The notes beneath the pieces were generated by a model, which saw nothing but the letters and a program-made list of their open reading frames with translations, ran no database searches and was not told the origin of the DNA. Of a DNA stretch of 64,000 nt, positions 54,823-61,824 are shown piece after piece. This DNA is from Veillonellaceae bacterium (GTDB lineage Bacteria > Bacillota > Negativicutes > Veillonellales > Veillonellaceae), in assembly GCA_900766245.1 (NCBI GenBank), contig CAAFUR010000020.1, positions 186,001 to 250,000 of the forward strand, in the 5' to 3' direction. Position numbers and translations under genes: made by a program. Position 1 is the stretch's first letter, and each line of letters opens with the position of its first letter.

Positions 54823-54855
54823 AAAAATAAGAGAACACTTGCGGTGTTCTCTTAT
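54823..54855 (-). terminator. rpsB-tsf terminator
   Basis: ATAAGAGAACAC (54827-54838) pairs with GTGTTCTCTTAT (54844-54855); TTTTTG follows on the - strand. It isolates rpsB-tsf from pyrH. Confidence 0.9.
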
Positions 54856-54863
54856 CTCCGTAC

Positions 54864-55547
54864 TTATTTACCTACAGTAGCCATAACTTCTGCAACGAAA
54901 TCGTCTTGTTTCTTTTCGATACCTTCGCCTAATGCATAGCGAACATAACGACGTACGTTAATGTTTTCACCGATTTTAGCGATTGCTTCATTGATCATAG
55001 CTTGTACAGTTTTTTCACCGTCTTTAATGAAAACTTGTTCTAATAGGCAGTTTTCTTTATAGAATTTTTCAACGCGGCCAGCTACCATTTTTTCAAGTAC
55101 TGCTTCTGGTTTTGGTTTACGGCCAGCTTTAACGTCTTCTTCAGCTTCTACTTTAGCTTGTTCCATCAATACAGCTTTTTCGTGTTCGATTACATCAGCT
55201 GGAACATCTTCACGTTTTAAGTATGTTGGGTTAGCAGCAGCGATTTGCATTGCTACATCTTTGCAAAGAGCTTGGAAATCATCAGTTTTAGCAACGAAGT
55301 CTGTTTCACAGTTGATTTCTACTAATACGCCGATACGTCCACCACCATGAATGTAAGATGCAACTACACCTTCAGCTGCAATACGACCAGCTTTTTTAGC
55401 TGCCGCTGCTAAGCCTTTTTCACGAAGGAAGTCAACTGCTTTTTGGATATCGCCATCAACTTCTACCAATGCTTTTTTAGCATCCATCATACCTGCGCCA
55501 GTCATGTCGCGTAATTCTTTTACTAAAGCTGCTGTAATTTGAGCCAT
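54864..55547 (-). CDS. tsf: Elongation factor Ts
   Basis: A 227-aa EF-Ts of the short clostridial type. UBA-like N-terminus with LRDMTGAGMMDAKKAL, the KTDDFQALC core and a shortened C-terminal dimerisation part. It recharges EF-Tu with GTP. Follows rpsB by 121 bp that includes an 11-bp hairpin. Confidence 0.97.
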   Translation of the reverse strand: MAQITAALVKELRDMTGAGMMDAKKALVEVDGDIQKAVDFLREKGLAAAAKKAGRIAAEGVVASYIHGGGRIGVLVEINCETDFVAKTDDFQALCKDVAMQIAAANPTYLKREDVPADVIEHEKAVLMEQAKVEAEEDVKAGRKPKPEAVLEKMVAGRVEKFYKENCLLEQVFIKDGEKTVQAMINEAIAKIGENINVRRYVRYALGEGIEKKQDDFVAEVMATVGK

Positions 55548-55567
55548 GATTTTTCCTCCTATAAATA

Positions 55568-55597
55568 ATTAAGGTAAGACCTTAGCCTTACCTTAAT
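55568..55597. repeat. Hairpin between rpsB and tsf
   Basis: ATTAAGGTAAG (55568-55578) and CTTACCTTAAT (55587-55597) are perfect arms around an 8-nt loop. On the - strand only a weak T-rich stretch follows, so partial termination or RNA stability are both possible. Confidence 0.55.
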
Positions 55598-55668
55598 TTT
55601 ACATCGTTATTACTTATTTATCAATTAAGACTATGTCTGTATATATTGTTAAATAATCTTACAGATTC

Positions 55669-56394
55669 TTAAGCTTCTTCGGAAGCAGTTTCTGTACCGA
55701 AAGCGTCTTGTTCACCTTGACGACCTTCTAAAATAGCGTCAGCCATTTTACCAGCTAATAATTTAACTGCGCGAATAGCGTCATCATTTGCTGGGATAGG
55801 GAAATCAACTTCGTCTGGATCACAGTTAGTGTCCACAGTAGCTACTACAGGAATACCCAATTTTTTAGCTTCTGCGATAGCGATTTTTTCTTTTTTAGGG
55901 TCAATCACGAAAAGTGCACCTGGCATTTCTGGCATATCTTTAATACCGCCAAGATATTTTTCTAATTTTTCCCATTCATGACGAAGACGAATTACTTCTT
56001 TTTTAGGAAGAACTTCGAATGTTCCATCTTCAGCCATTTTTTCTAATTGTTTTAAGCGTTTAATACGAGCTTCGATAGTTTTGAAGTTAGTCAACATACC
56101 GCCCAACCAACGTTCGTTAACGAAGTACATATTAGCACGAAGAGCTTCTTCTTTTACAGCTTCTTGAGCTTGTTTTTTAGTACCTACGAAAAGGATTGTT
56201 TTGCCTTCTTGAGCTACTTCACGTAAGAAATCATACGCTTCTTCTACTTTTTTTACAGTTTTTTGAAGGTCAATGATATAAATACCATTACGTTCAGTGA
56301 AGATGAATTTAGCCATTTTAGGATTCCATCTTCTTGTTTGATGTCCAAAGTGAACACCAGCTTCTAATAATTGTTTAAGTGATACTACTGCCAT
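55669..56394 (-). CDS. rpsB: 30S ribosomal protein S2
   Basis: A 241-aa S2. Start at the ATG at 56394 (MAVVSLKQLLEAGVHFGHQ) behind GGAGG; the frame extends upstream through the leader but those codons are not S2. RWNPKMAKFIFTERNGIYIIDL (in parts) and the C-terminal VDTNCDPDEVDFPIPANDD blocks are clear. Confidence 0.97.
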   Translation of the reverse strand: MAVVSLKQLLEAGVHFGHQTRRWNPKMAKFIFTERNGIYIIDLQKTVKKVEEAYDFLREVAQEGKTILFVGTKKQAQEAVKEEALRANMYFVNERWLGGMLTNFKTIEARIKRLKQLEKMAEDGTFEVLPKKEVIRLRHEWEKLEKYLGGIKDMPEMPGALFVIDPKKEKIAIAEAKKLGIPVVATVDTNCDPDEVDFPIPANDDAIRAVKLLAGKMADAILEGRQGEQDAFGTETASEEA

Positions 56395-56420
56395 GTTGGC
56401 ACCTCCTGTTAAAAAACCTC

Positions 56421-56479
56421 CGCAACTCTCATCCCTCAGCAAACGCGAAATTGCGCACAGAACTGATAGTCTAGTTGCG
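56421..56479 (-). promoter_or_regulatory. Structured 5' leader of rpsB
   Basis: In the rpsB leader CGCAACT and AGTTGCG (56473-56479 and 56421-56427) close a stem of 7 bp around about 45 nt with further pairing possible (GCGCAATTTCGCG). It ends about 26 nt before the start codon. Position suggests an S2 autoregulatory leader, which I could not verify. Confidence 0.5.
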
Positions 56480-56498
56480 TGTGTATTCATACTTGGTT

Positions 56499-56528
56499 AG
56501 TATAGCACAAAATGTGAGATGAAAGCAA
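56499..56528 (-). promoter_or_regulatory. rpsB promoter
   Basis: On the - strand TTGCTT (56523-56528) and TATACT (56499-56504) are 18 bp apart, giving a leader of about 100 nt. Confidence 0.65.
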
Positions 56529-56603
56529 GGGGAAATCATACATTATATCTATGTGCCCTAGTAGCTATTAATTACTTATGAGAGCACAGCTGTCGATGTA
56601 CTA

Positions 56604-57206
56604 TTAGTAATCCCAACCGAATAAGTGGAAGAGTTTATCTTTAATTTGTTCTTCTTCGGAATTAGGGACATAGTTACCAAGATATACACCTTCTATATTA
56701 GAAATAGTAAAATGCCCAGCATATCCTTTCCAAATTAAATTCCCATGGATATCATAATAGGATGGGTCAATTGAAAACTCTCTCCTTGAATAATCCAATG
56801 TTTTATTAACTCCATATGCTAATGGTAAATATTCCACTGTTACCACATCTGGACTAACGTCTCCCTCGCTACCTAACCACTGTGATCCAATAGGGGTAAA
56901 TTCACGTTTAAATACACCATATACTACTCGATTTTGAGCTTCTCCATCAGCACGCACTTTTGTTCTATCTACATATGTTTTATAGTATTTATTTTCGGAA
57001 AGTAAAATCCAGCGTTCTCCTGCTTGAGGTAATTGTAACTTTCCATCAGATTGTTTTGTCACCTGCGTATCACCATCAGGAACGCCCAAAGCATTATCTA
57101 ATTTCTTTAACGTTTTACTTAACCAACTAGCTTCTACTGTAGCAGTACCTGCATTGATTGCAAATACACTAGCTAATACAAGAGCGACTGCTGTTTTTTT
57201 TCTCAT
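56604..57206 (-). CDS. Secreted protein of unknown function
   Basis: A 200-aa protein starting at the ATG at 57206 (MRKKTAVALVLASV) behind GAGGTG. A classic signal peptide (about residues 1-27, ending ATVEAS-W) predicts export to the periplasm. The mature part has WILLSENKYYKTYVDRTKV, a pattern seen in small surface-exposed proteins of Negativicutes, but no domain I can name. It stands alone, flanked by rpsB and thiC. The TTGATT/TATGAT pair upstream is a weak promoter candidate. Confidence 0.75.
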   Translation of the reverse strand: MRKKTAVALVLASVFAINAGTATVEASWLSKTLKKLDNALGVPDGDTQVTKQSDGKLQLPQAGERWILLSENKYYKTYVDRTKVRADGEAQNRVVYGVFKREFTPIGSQWLGSEGDVSPDVVTVEYLPLAYGVNKTLDYSRREFSIDPSYYDIHGNLIWKGYAGHFTISNIEGVYLGNYVPNSEEEQIKDKLFHLFGWDY

Positions 57207-57418
57207 AGCACACCTCATATAAATAACTAAAATACATATATGTTATTACTATCATACATCATAATATCTGGACTAATCAACTATTTGACATGATATTTCC
57301 TATGTATTTTTTACTTTTATCTCTAAATAATGATAACTATATAAAGCGTATAGATTGTAGTTTATCCGTAATATATTTTGATCGGTTAGATTCATCCATT
57401 CACATTCTCTATACAACA

Positions 57419-57450
57419 AAACAACCAACTCCAAAAAAGAGTTGGTTGTT
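57419..57450 (-). terminator. thiC terminator
   Basis: ACAACCAACTC and GAGTTGGTTGT are perfect 11-bp arms around an A-rich loop; TTTTGTTGT follows on the - strand. Confidence 0.85.
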
Positions 57451-57461
57451 TCGTTTCTTAT

Positions 57462-58766
57462 TTATAATATATCAATCTTCTCTCCCTCTAAGGCTTTGTT
57501 GATGCTCCGTACGGCGCAGAATTTTCCGCACATACTGCAAGCTTCTTTATGTCCTTCTTCTGGGGCACGACTTTCACGGATGCGACGTGCTTTTTCAGGA
57601 TCTAGTGCTACTGCATATTGTGCTTCCCAATCGAGTTTTTGGCGCGCCTCTGCCATGCGGTCATCGCGATCTCGTGCATTCGGAATGCCTTTTGCAATAT
57701 CTGCAGCATGAGCTGCAATTTTGAAAGCCATAATGCCTTCTTTCACATCGTTTTCATCAGGTAAAGCCAAATGTTCTGCTGGTGTTACATAGCAAAGGAA
57801 GGCTGCCCCATGCATGGCTGCCACGGCACCACCGATGGCTGCTGTAATATGGTCATAGCCTGGTGCAATGTCTGTTACTAATGGTCCTAATACATAGAAT
57901 GGCGCCCCATCGCAGATCGTTTGTTGTACTTCCATATTGGCTTGTACTTGATTCAATGGTACATGACCAGGACCTTCTACCAACACTTGTACACCACGTT
58001 CACGAGCTCTTTTTGTTAATTCCCCAAGTCGAACGAGTTCTTCGATTTGACAGATATCTGTAGCATCTGCCAAGCAACCAGGACGGCATGCATCGCCAAG
58101 TGAAATGGTCATGTCATATTCTGCACAAATGTCCAAGATTTCATCATAGTATTCATAGAAAGGATTCTCTTGACCAGTCATGGACATCCAGGCAAAGACT
58201 AAACTACCGCCACGGCTAACAATGTTTAACTTCCGTTTGTGGCGTTTAATTTGCTCTACTGTATGTTGTGTAATCCCACAATGTAATGTGACAAAATCTA
58301 CCCCATCTTCTGCATGGAGGCGGATAGTAGAAATAAAGTCTTCTGCAGTCAATTCACCTAAATCTTTTTGATGATGGATAACGCTATCATAGATAGGCAC
58401 GGTGCCAATCATTACGGGACATTCTTTTGTGAGCAGACGGCGGAACACCTTTGTATCACCATGTGTAGATAAGTCCATAATCGATTCAGCCCCTAATGCC
58501 ACTGCATGATGAACTTTTTTCATCTCTTCTTCGTAGTCTGTACAATCCTTAGATGTACCTAAGTTTACATTAATTTTTGTGCGTAACTTTTGTCCGATTC
58601 CTTCTGGTTGTAAAGATGTATGATGCTTGTTACACGGAATTGTTACATGTCCTTTTGCCACTAAGTCTCGTAATACTTCAACATCCATGTTTTCTTTTTC
58701 TGCTACCACTTTCATCGCGTCGGTAACAATGCCTTTTTGGGCTGCTTGCATTTGTGTGTAAAACAT
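57462..58766 (-). CDS. thiC: Phosphomethylpyrimidine synthase ThiC
   Basis: A 434-aa ThiC of the shorter clostridial form. Blocks include TKINVNLGTSKD, the substrate-binding SRGGSLVFAWM, and VEGPGHVPLNQV; the C-terminal cluster motif CSMCGKFC (C-x2-C-x4-C type) is at about residue 410. This radical SAM enzyme makes the pyrimidine of thiamine from AIR. It is a single gene controlled by the TPP riboswitch upstream. Confidence 0.97.
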   Translation of the reverse strand: MFYTQMQAAQKGIVTDAMKVVAEKENMDVEVLRDLVAKGHVTIPCNKHHTSLQPEGIGQKLRTKINVNLGTSKDCTDYEEEMKKVHHAVALGAESIMDLSTHGDTKVFRRLLTKECPVMIGTVPIYDSVIHHQKDLGELTAEDFISTIRLHAEDGVDFVTLHCGITQHTVEQIKRHKRKLNIVSRGGSLVFAWMSMTGQENPFYEYYDEILDICAEYDMTISLGDACRPGCLADATDICQIEELVRLGELTKRARERGVQVLVEGPGHVPLNQVQANMEVQQTICDGAPFYVLGPLVTDIAPGYDHITAAIGGAVAAMHGAAFLCYVTPAEHLALPDENDVKEGIMAFKIAAHAADIAKGIPNARDRDDRMAEARQKLDWEAQYAVALDPEKARRIRESRAPEEGHKEACSMCGKFCAVRSINKALEGEKIDIL

Positions 58767-58812
58767 AAAAAGCTCCTTTCATTACAAAGGAGCCTATTTT
58801 GAGTACTCTATA

Positions 58813-58843
58813 CACAAAAAGGTATCGACATTACATCGATACC
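58813..58843 (-). terminator. Terminator stem of the TPP riboswitch
   Basis: GGTATCGA (58821-58828) and TCGATACC (58836-58843) form a perfect stem; on the - strand TTTTTGTG follows. It lies between aptamer and thiC and would be the expression platform, stopping transcription when TPP is bound. Confidence 0.85.
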
Positions 58844-58848
58844 CACAT

Positions 58849-58942
58849 ATGTCAGCGTGCTTCCTACGCGGGCATGATCCCGATCAGGTCAAAAGGTCAG
58901 GTACTTCAAAGTCCTTTCTCAGCCTATTACATAGGCTCCCTT
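58849..58942 (-). promoter_or_regulatory. TPP riboswitch
   Basis: Read on the - strand, the leader contains the THI-box landmarks in order: GGGAGCC, GGCTGAGAAAGG, TGACCTGATC, GGGATCATGCC and GCGTAGGAAGC. The aptamer is complete. The remaining 58943-59086 is AT-rich with TATACT as a likely -10 and no gene. Confidence 0.95.
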
Positions 58943-59086
58943 GCATATCTAAAATATTTACTTGCTTATAGTATAGCATGGAATGGTGGAATTTTATAGT
59001 AAATCATTGTATTTAATTTTGATAGCAGTATAAACCATCTTAATTAATACATAGCTATTTTATGTTTATCCTTTTTAAAAAGTTAT

Positions 59087-59395
59087 CTAACTTAATAAAT
59101 CTACACTTTTTTTATTTTTAAACCCAAACAGCTGTGCTTCTTCATCATTACTGCATATGCTACTAATAACGTTTTGAATGCGACTCCAATTATACTTTGA
59201 ATTTATCATTTTCACCAATTCCATAACAATAAGAATTACAATGGAGGCTCCATTAGTTGGCTTTTTTTGTCCACCTTTTTCATCATAAAAGAGTATATGT
59301 TGAATCTTAAAACTATCTACTTCATCAACTCTCATACCTCTAGAAGAAAATAAATGCAATAGTTCATTACAACTTAAAGATTTAGGTGTCCCCAT
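59087..59395 (-). CDS. Short Abi_2/AbiF-like protein, probably internally deleted
   Basis: A 102-aa protein. The N-terminal 35 residues (PKSLSCNELLHLFSSRGMRV) resemble the start of Abi_2 (AbiD/AbiF) abortive-infection proteins, and the C-terminal part (MINSKYNWSRIQNVI, then EEAQLFGF) resembles their end; the middle, which carries the HEPN R-x4-H residues, is missing. Start ATG at 59395 behind GGAGAG. The match is by pattern only and it could be a short independent regulator. It sits at the edge of a prophage behind a promoter plus structured RNA. Confidence 0.45.
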   Translation of the reverse strand: MGTPKSLSCNELLHLFSSRGMRVDEVDSFKIQHILFYDEKGGQKKPTNGASIVILIVMELVKMINSKYNWSRIQNVISSICSNDEEAQLFGFKNKKSVDLLS

Positions 59396-59410
59396 AATTC
59401 TCTCCATAAT

Positions 59411-59467
59411 AAAAAAAGCCCCACGTCAGAACTTGTCTGTCCATACGGATGTGGGGGGGTTGTCGTT
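59411..59467 (-). ncRNA. Candidate short structured RNA ahead of the Abi-like gene
   Basis: A promoter 7-12 bp upstream would start RNA near 59467. The RNA contains CCCCAC (complement of 59451-59456) pairing with GTGGGG (complement of 59419-59424), two small inner hairpins (UCC-GUAU-GGA and CAGA-CAAGU-UCUG) and a U7 tail (59411-59417). It thus ends as an intrinsic terminator 16 bp before the gene start. It could be an attenuator or a stand-alone ncRNA. Confidence 0.6.
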
Positions 59468-59473
59468 AAACTT

Positions 59474-59503
59474 ATTATAAGGCATTACTTTTATTATTGT
59501 CAA
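59474..59503 (-). promoter_or_regulatory. Promoter of the candidate RNA and Abi-like gene
   Basis: On the - strand TTGACA (59498-59503) and TATAAT (59474-59479), both perfect hexamers, are 18 bp apart. Confidence 0.85.
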
Positions 59504-59543
59504 TTCCAAATTTATTAATCGCAATCACTTATGAACGACATAC

Positions 59544-59574
59544 AAAGCACTCCCCATCTAGGGAGTGCTTTTTT
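59544..59574 (+). terminator. Intrinsic terminator at the prophage margin
   Basis: AAAGCACTCCC and GGGAGTGCTTT are perfect 11-bp arms around CATCTA followed by a T-run on the + strand. No + strand gene precedes it inside the lysis region, so it may guard against antisense transcription. The 59575-59744 interval contains no other gene that I can support. Confidence 0.75.
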
Positions 59575-59671
59575 CATACTATATTATTCTTCCTCATCCA
59601 TGATGGCATTATGATACACATAACACAAATATTGCTATAAACCTTTGGTATTAAGCCATTCTTTAAAAAAA

Positions 59672-59697
59672 GGTTGTGCAACGGTTGTGCAACCGTT
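59672..59697. repeat. Tandem 11-bp repeat with palindrome
   Basis: GGTTGTGCAAC occurs twice in a row (59672-59682, 59683-59693), and AACGGTTG-TG-CAACCGTT forms a palindrome across 59680-59697. A7 precedes it, so on the - strand it is followed by T7 and may help end lysis-gene transcription; an att core is another option. Confidence 0.6.
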
Positions 59698-59744
59698 CCC
59701 AAAAATAGTTTTTATTGATAATGTTATAATTTATTTTTTATACG

Positions 59745-60224
59745 TTATCGAAACATTTTATAGGCTAATCCACCTAATAAAAGCACCTCAATGAATCGGT
59801 GCTTTTGACTATTTTTCTTGTACTTCTTTATTTCTTCCTTCTGCTCTTCTAAGTATAGATTGGCTTTCTCCAATGAGATTTGCTGCTCTGTCAATTTCTG
59901 CTCTTGTAGATTTAATTTCTCCTTGGATGCTCTCAACTGCTCCCTCTGTTCTTCTAGTAGCTGCTTCGCTTCTAGTAATGCTACTTTCGATTCGTTCGTT
60001 GATAACTTCGCTACGTTCAACTGCATCTCTAACCTCTCGATTGAGTTTGCTTGCTTCTTGTTGATTGTATTGAGCTCGTCTAAGTTCTTGCTGAGCATCT
60101 TGTATTCGCTTTGTGTTAATGTCACTCCCTGTTCCGCAAATGTATAGCAGGGCACAGATAATAGTACCAAAGCCAATAGCAAGCATAATCGTGTGTTTCT
60201 TAATCCATGAAAGAATAGTTCCAT
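59745..60224 (-). CDS. Prophage coiled-coil exported protein, spanin candidate (frame 2)
   Basis: A 159-aa protein starting at the ATG at 60224 (MELFFHGLRN). It has a signal peptide (about residues 1-29, LCLLLALVLLSVPCYTFA then EQ), a long heptad coiled coil (about 35-135, including KQLLEEQREQLRASKEKL) and a hydrophobic C-terminal stretch (FIEVLLLGGLAYKMF). Its first 416 bp overlap a second gene in another frame that starts 4 nt earlier. Position right after the endolysin is where spanins are found. No lipobox is evident. Confidence 0.6.
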   Translation of the reverse strand: MELFFHGLRNTRLCLLLALVLLSVPCYTFAEQGVTLTQSEYKMLSKNLDELNTINKKQANSIERLEMQLNVAKLSTNESKVALLEAKQLLEEQREQLRASKEKLNLQEQKLTEQQISLEKANLYLEEQKEEIKKYKKNSQKHRFIEVLLLGGLAYKMFR

Positions 60225-60228
60225 ACAT
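59809..60228 (-). CDS. Prophage membrane-anchored coiled-coil protein, i-spanin candidate (frame 1)
   Basis: A 139-aa protein starting at the ATG at 60228 (MYGTILSWIKKH) with AGGAGG 5 bp upstream. One N-terminal membrane segment (about residues 14-33) is followed by a long amphipathic coiled coil (ELRRAQYNQQEASKLNREV and onward), the layout of an Rz-type inner membrane spanin. It lies entirely inside the frame-2 gene apart from 4 nt, so one of the two could be a chance frame; both, however, have coherent features. Confidence 0.6.
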   Translation of the reverse strand: MYGTILSWIKKHTIMLAIGFGTIICALLYICGTGSDINTKRIQDAQQELRRAQYNQQEASKLNREVRDAVERSEVINERIESSITRSEAATRRTEGAVESIQGEIKSTRAEIDRAANLIGESQSILRRAEGRNKEVQEK

Positions 60229-60237
60229 TTCAACCTC

Positions 60238-60621
60238 CTAATATTGCTCCCATTCCGCATCATAACCTCGGACATCAATGTGTACAAATTGTAGTCCATA
60301 ATATCTGCCAACACCATCTGCACCACACTCTTTTGCAATATCTGCTAATTCATCAACACTAATATCGTCCACTGTAATGTCAGCAGCTGTTCCTAATACA
60401 TGTTGAGAGTTAGGCACTCCACCTACCTCACGATTGTGGTCTTCACAACGGTATCCACTTTCGATATATACTGGTCGTCCTACACGTTCTCGGATTTTAT
60501 CCAATACATCTACTAAACGTTTGTCAATAATATGATCCAACACATTTTTCCCATCTACTACATTATGTCGATGACATTTGCAGGCAAGCTCATAATCCTC
60601 AAAATAATTTCCAATTTTCAT
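60238..60621 (-). CDS. Prophage endolysin, peptidase M15A type
   Basis: A 127-aa M15 peptidase starting at the ATG at 60621 (MKIGNYFEDYELACKC) behind AAGGAG. Zinc-site motifs SGYRCEDHNREVGGVPNSQH, GTAADI and FVHIDVRG are present in order. Such enzymes cut the peptide stems of peptidoglycan for host lysis. It lies between holin and spanin-like genes. No signal peptide, so export depends on the holin. Confidence 0.9.
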   Translation of the reverse strand: MKIGNYFEDYELACKCHRHNVVDGKNVLDHIIDKRLVDVLDKIRERVGRPVYIESGYRCEDHNREVGGVPNSQHVLGTAADITVDDISVDELADIAKECGADGVGRYYGLQFVHIDVRGYDAEWEQY

Positions 60622-60631
60622 ATATGTCTCC

Positions 60632-61168
60632 TTATAACTTAAATTTGAACTTACTTTCAATCATATCTCTGATGGTATCTAAAAACTTTCCCATCATTAC
60701 ATTTCCACCATCACGCATATTTTCTAGTACACTCAAAAATTCTGCTGAGGCTAAATATAACCAAACTAAATTAACTACAAAGGCTTCTTTCCCTGCCATA
60801 AAATCAAAGCACCAACCTATGGCTGTAGCAAATACATATGTCATTACCTTTGTCACAAAGGGTTTTCTCATATGTTTAGATGAAATTAATCCCTTTTCAA
60901 ACGCAGGAATGATTGCTATATACTTATCCCAAGCAGATATACTTTCTTTGTCTGCTCCCGCTTCTACTAACATCTGATAGGCAATCGCTCCCCATCTAGT
61001 CAGCAAATCAAATAAAACTAATAAAATAAACACGCCCAGTACTTGAACGTGCTTTAAATTCATTAGCCATATAGCAGCACTACCTATAAGGGATAGTCCC
61101 ACCTTTATAATCCACGACTCTACTAGAATATCTCGTAGAGATTCTAAAAATCCCATATCGAATACCAT
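60632..61168 (-). CDS. Phage holin (toxin secretion/phage lysis holin family)
   Basis: A 178-aa membrane protein with three or four hydrophobic segments (about residues 22-36, 44-60, 105-122 and 132-146) and the DLLTRWGAIAYQ region typical of the phage_holin_4 (Bhl/TcdE) group. It permeabilises the inner membrane to release the endolysin. Starts 10 bp ahead of the endolysin gene. Confidence 0.82.
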   Translation of the reverse strand: MVFDMGFLESLRDILVESWIIKVGLSLIGSAAIWLMNLKHVQVLGVFILLVLFDLLTRWGAIAYQMLVEAGADKESISAWDKYIAIIPAFEKGLISSKHMRKPFVTKVMTYVFATAIGWCFDFMAGKEAFVVNLVWLYLASAEFLSVLENMRDGGNVMMGKFLDTIRDMIESKFKFKL

Positions 61169-61185
61169 TTTACCTTTTAATACAC

Positions 61186-61233
61186 CTAAACAATAAAACT
61201 TATCAGATCCGGTTTATCTCTAGCTCTGTTCAT
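61186..61233 (-). CDS. Possible 15-aa peptide before the holin gene
   Basis: ATG at 61233 follows AGGAG with 5-nt spacing and encodes MNRARDKPDLISFIV. It could be a leader peptide, an XkdX-type mini-gene remnant, or chance. Confidence 0.25.
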   Translation of the reverse strand: MNRARDKPDLISFIV

Positions 61234-61264
61234 AATCACTCCTACCATCTCTTTTGAAACAACA

Positions 61265-61411
61265 TTATTCCTCTTTTTTGTCTTCCATATTCATTAAATC
61301 ATTGTGGATACATCCCTCAGTAGGACAAGTACCATCTTGATTGAGTGTAGCATAACACCATTCACAAAAATGCATTACGGGAATATCTGAGTGTACTTCG
61401 TAGTTATCCAT
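61265..61411 (-). CDS. Small prophage protein with paired cysteines
   Basis: A 48-aa protein starting at the ATG at 61411, directly after the stop of the upstream gene and behind AAGGAGG. It contains HFCEWCYATL and GTCPTEGC, a C-x2-C / C-x4-C arrangement suggesting a small zinc ribbon, and an acidic end. Function unknown; typical of the short genes between phage tail and lysis modules. Confidence 0.65.
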   Translation of the reverse strand: MDNYEVHSDIPVMHFCEWCYATLNQDGTCPTEGCIHNDLMNMEDKKEE

Positions 61412-61813
61412 TTACTTTACCTCCTTAATCTTTGCAATCATTTCTTGTGTGAGTTTCTTATATTGTTCTTGTAAATCTACTACACTAGTACCGCTCAATG
61501 TACGTCTTGCTAGTGTCTGTTCTAATGTTTCAAAACGTTTGTCATAGTAAGCTTTAATCTCTGCAATACGTTCTGCTTTTGAAAGTACTTTCGGCTCTTC
61601 TACATAATCAATGAATTTGCCATTGATGTAACATTTATTATTTGCTACGAACTCGTTTTGCATTTCTTGTGTACCCGCTAAGTACGTGTGATTAGGGTAT
61701 AGTGTTTGTGCTAACTGTATGCATGATTCCTCGGTATCTGCATGTAGTCCAATTAAAAAAGAGGTTACTCGTATCCCCTTTGTGTCTAAGACAAAAATAT
61801 ATTTAGTCTCCAT
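61412..61813 (-). CDS. Prophage hypothetical protein downstream of tail fibre
   Basis: A 133-aa protein that I do not recognise. An N-terminal beta-rich part (YIFVLDTKGIRVTSF) is followed by helical, coiled segments (SKAERIAEIKAYYDKRFETL). Directly after the fibre gene (11 bp) is the usual place of fibre assembly chaperones, so that role is possible but not shown. Confidence 0.6.
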   Translation of the reverse strand: METKYIFVLDTKGIRVTSFLIGLHADTEESCIQLAQTLYPNHTYLAGTQEMQNEFVANNKCYINGKFIDYVEEPKVLSKAERIAEIKAYYDKRFETLEQTLARRTLSGTSVVDLQEQYKKLTQEMIAKIKEVK

Positions 61814-61824
61814 ATAAACCTCCT

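Noticed and set aside
59745..60338. Longer start at 60338 for the frame-2 lysis protein
   Set aside because: The extra N-terminal residues fall inside the endolysin gene and would bury the signal peptide; the ATG at 60224 follows the strong shared AGGAGG.
61412..61813. Calling this gene a tail fibre assembly chaperone
   Set aside because: Position fits, but no Caudo_TAP or similar motif could be seen, so it is left as hypothetical.
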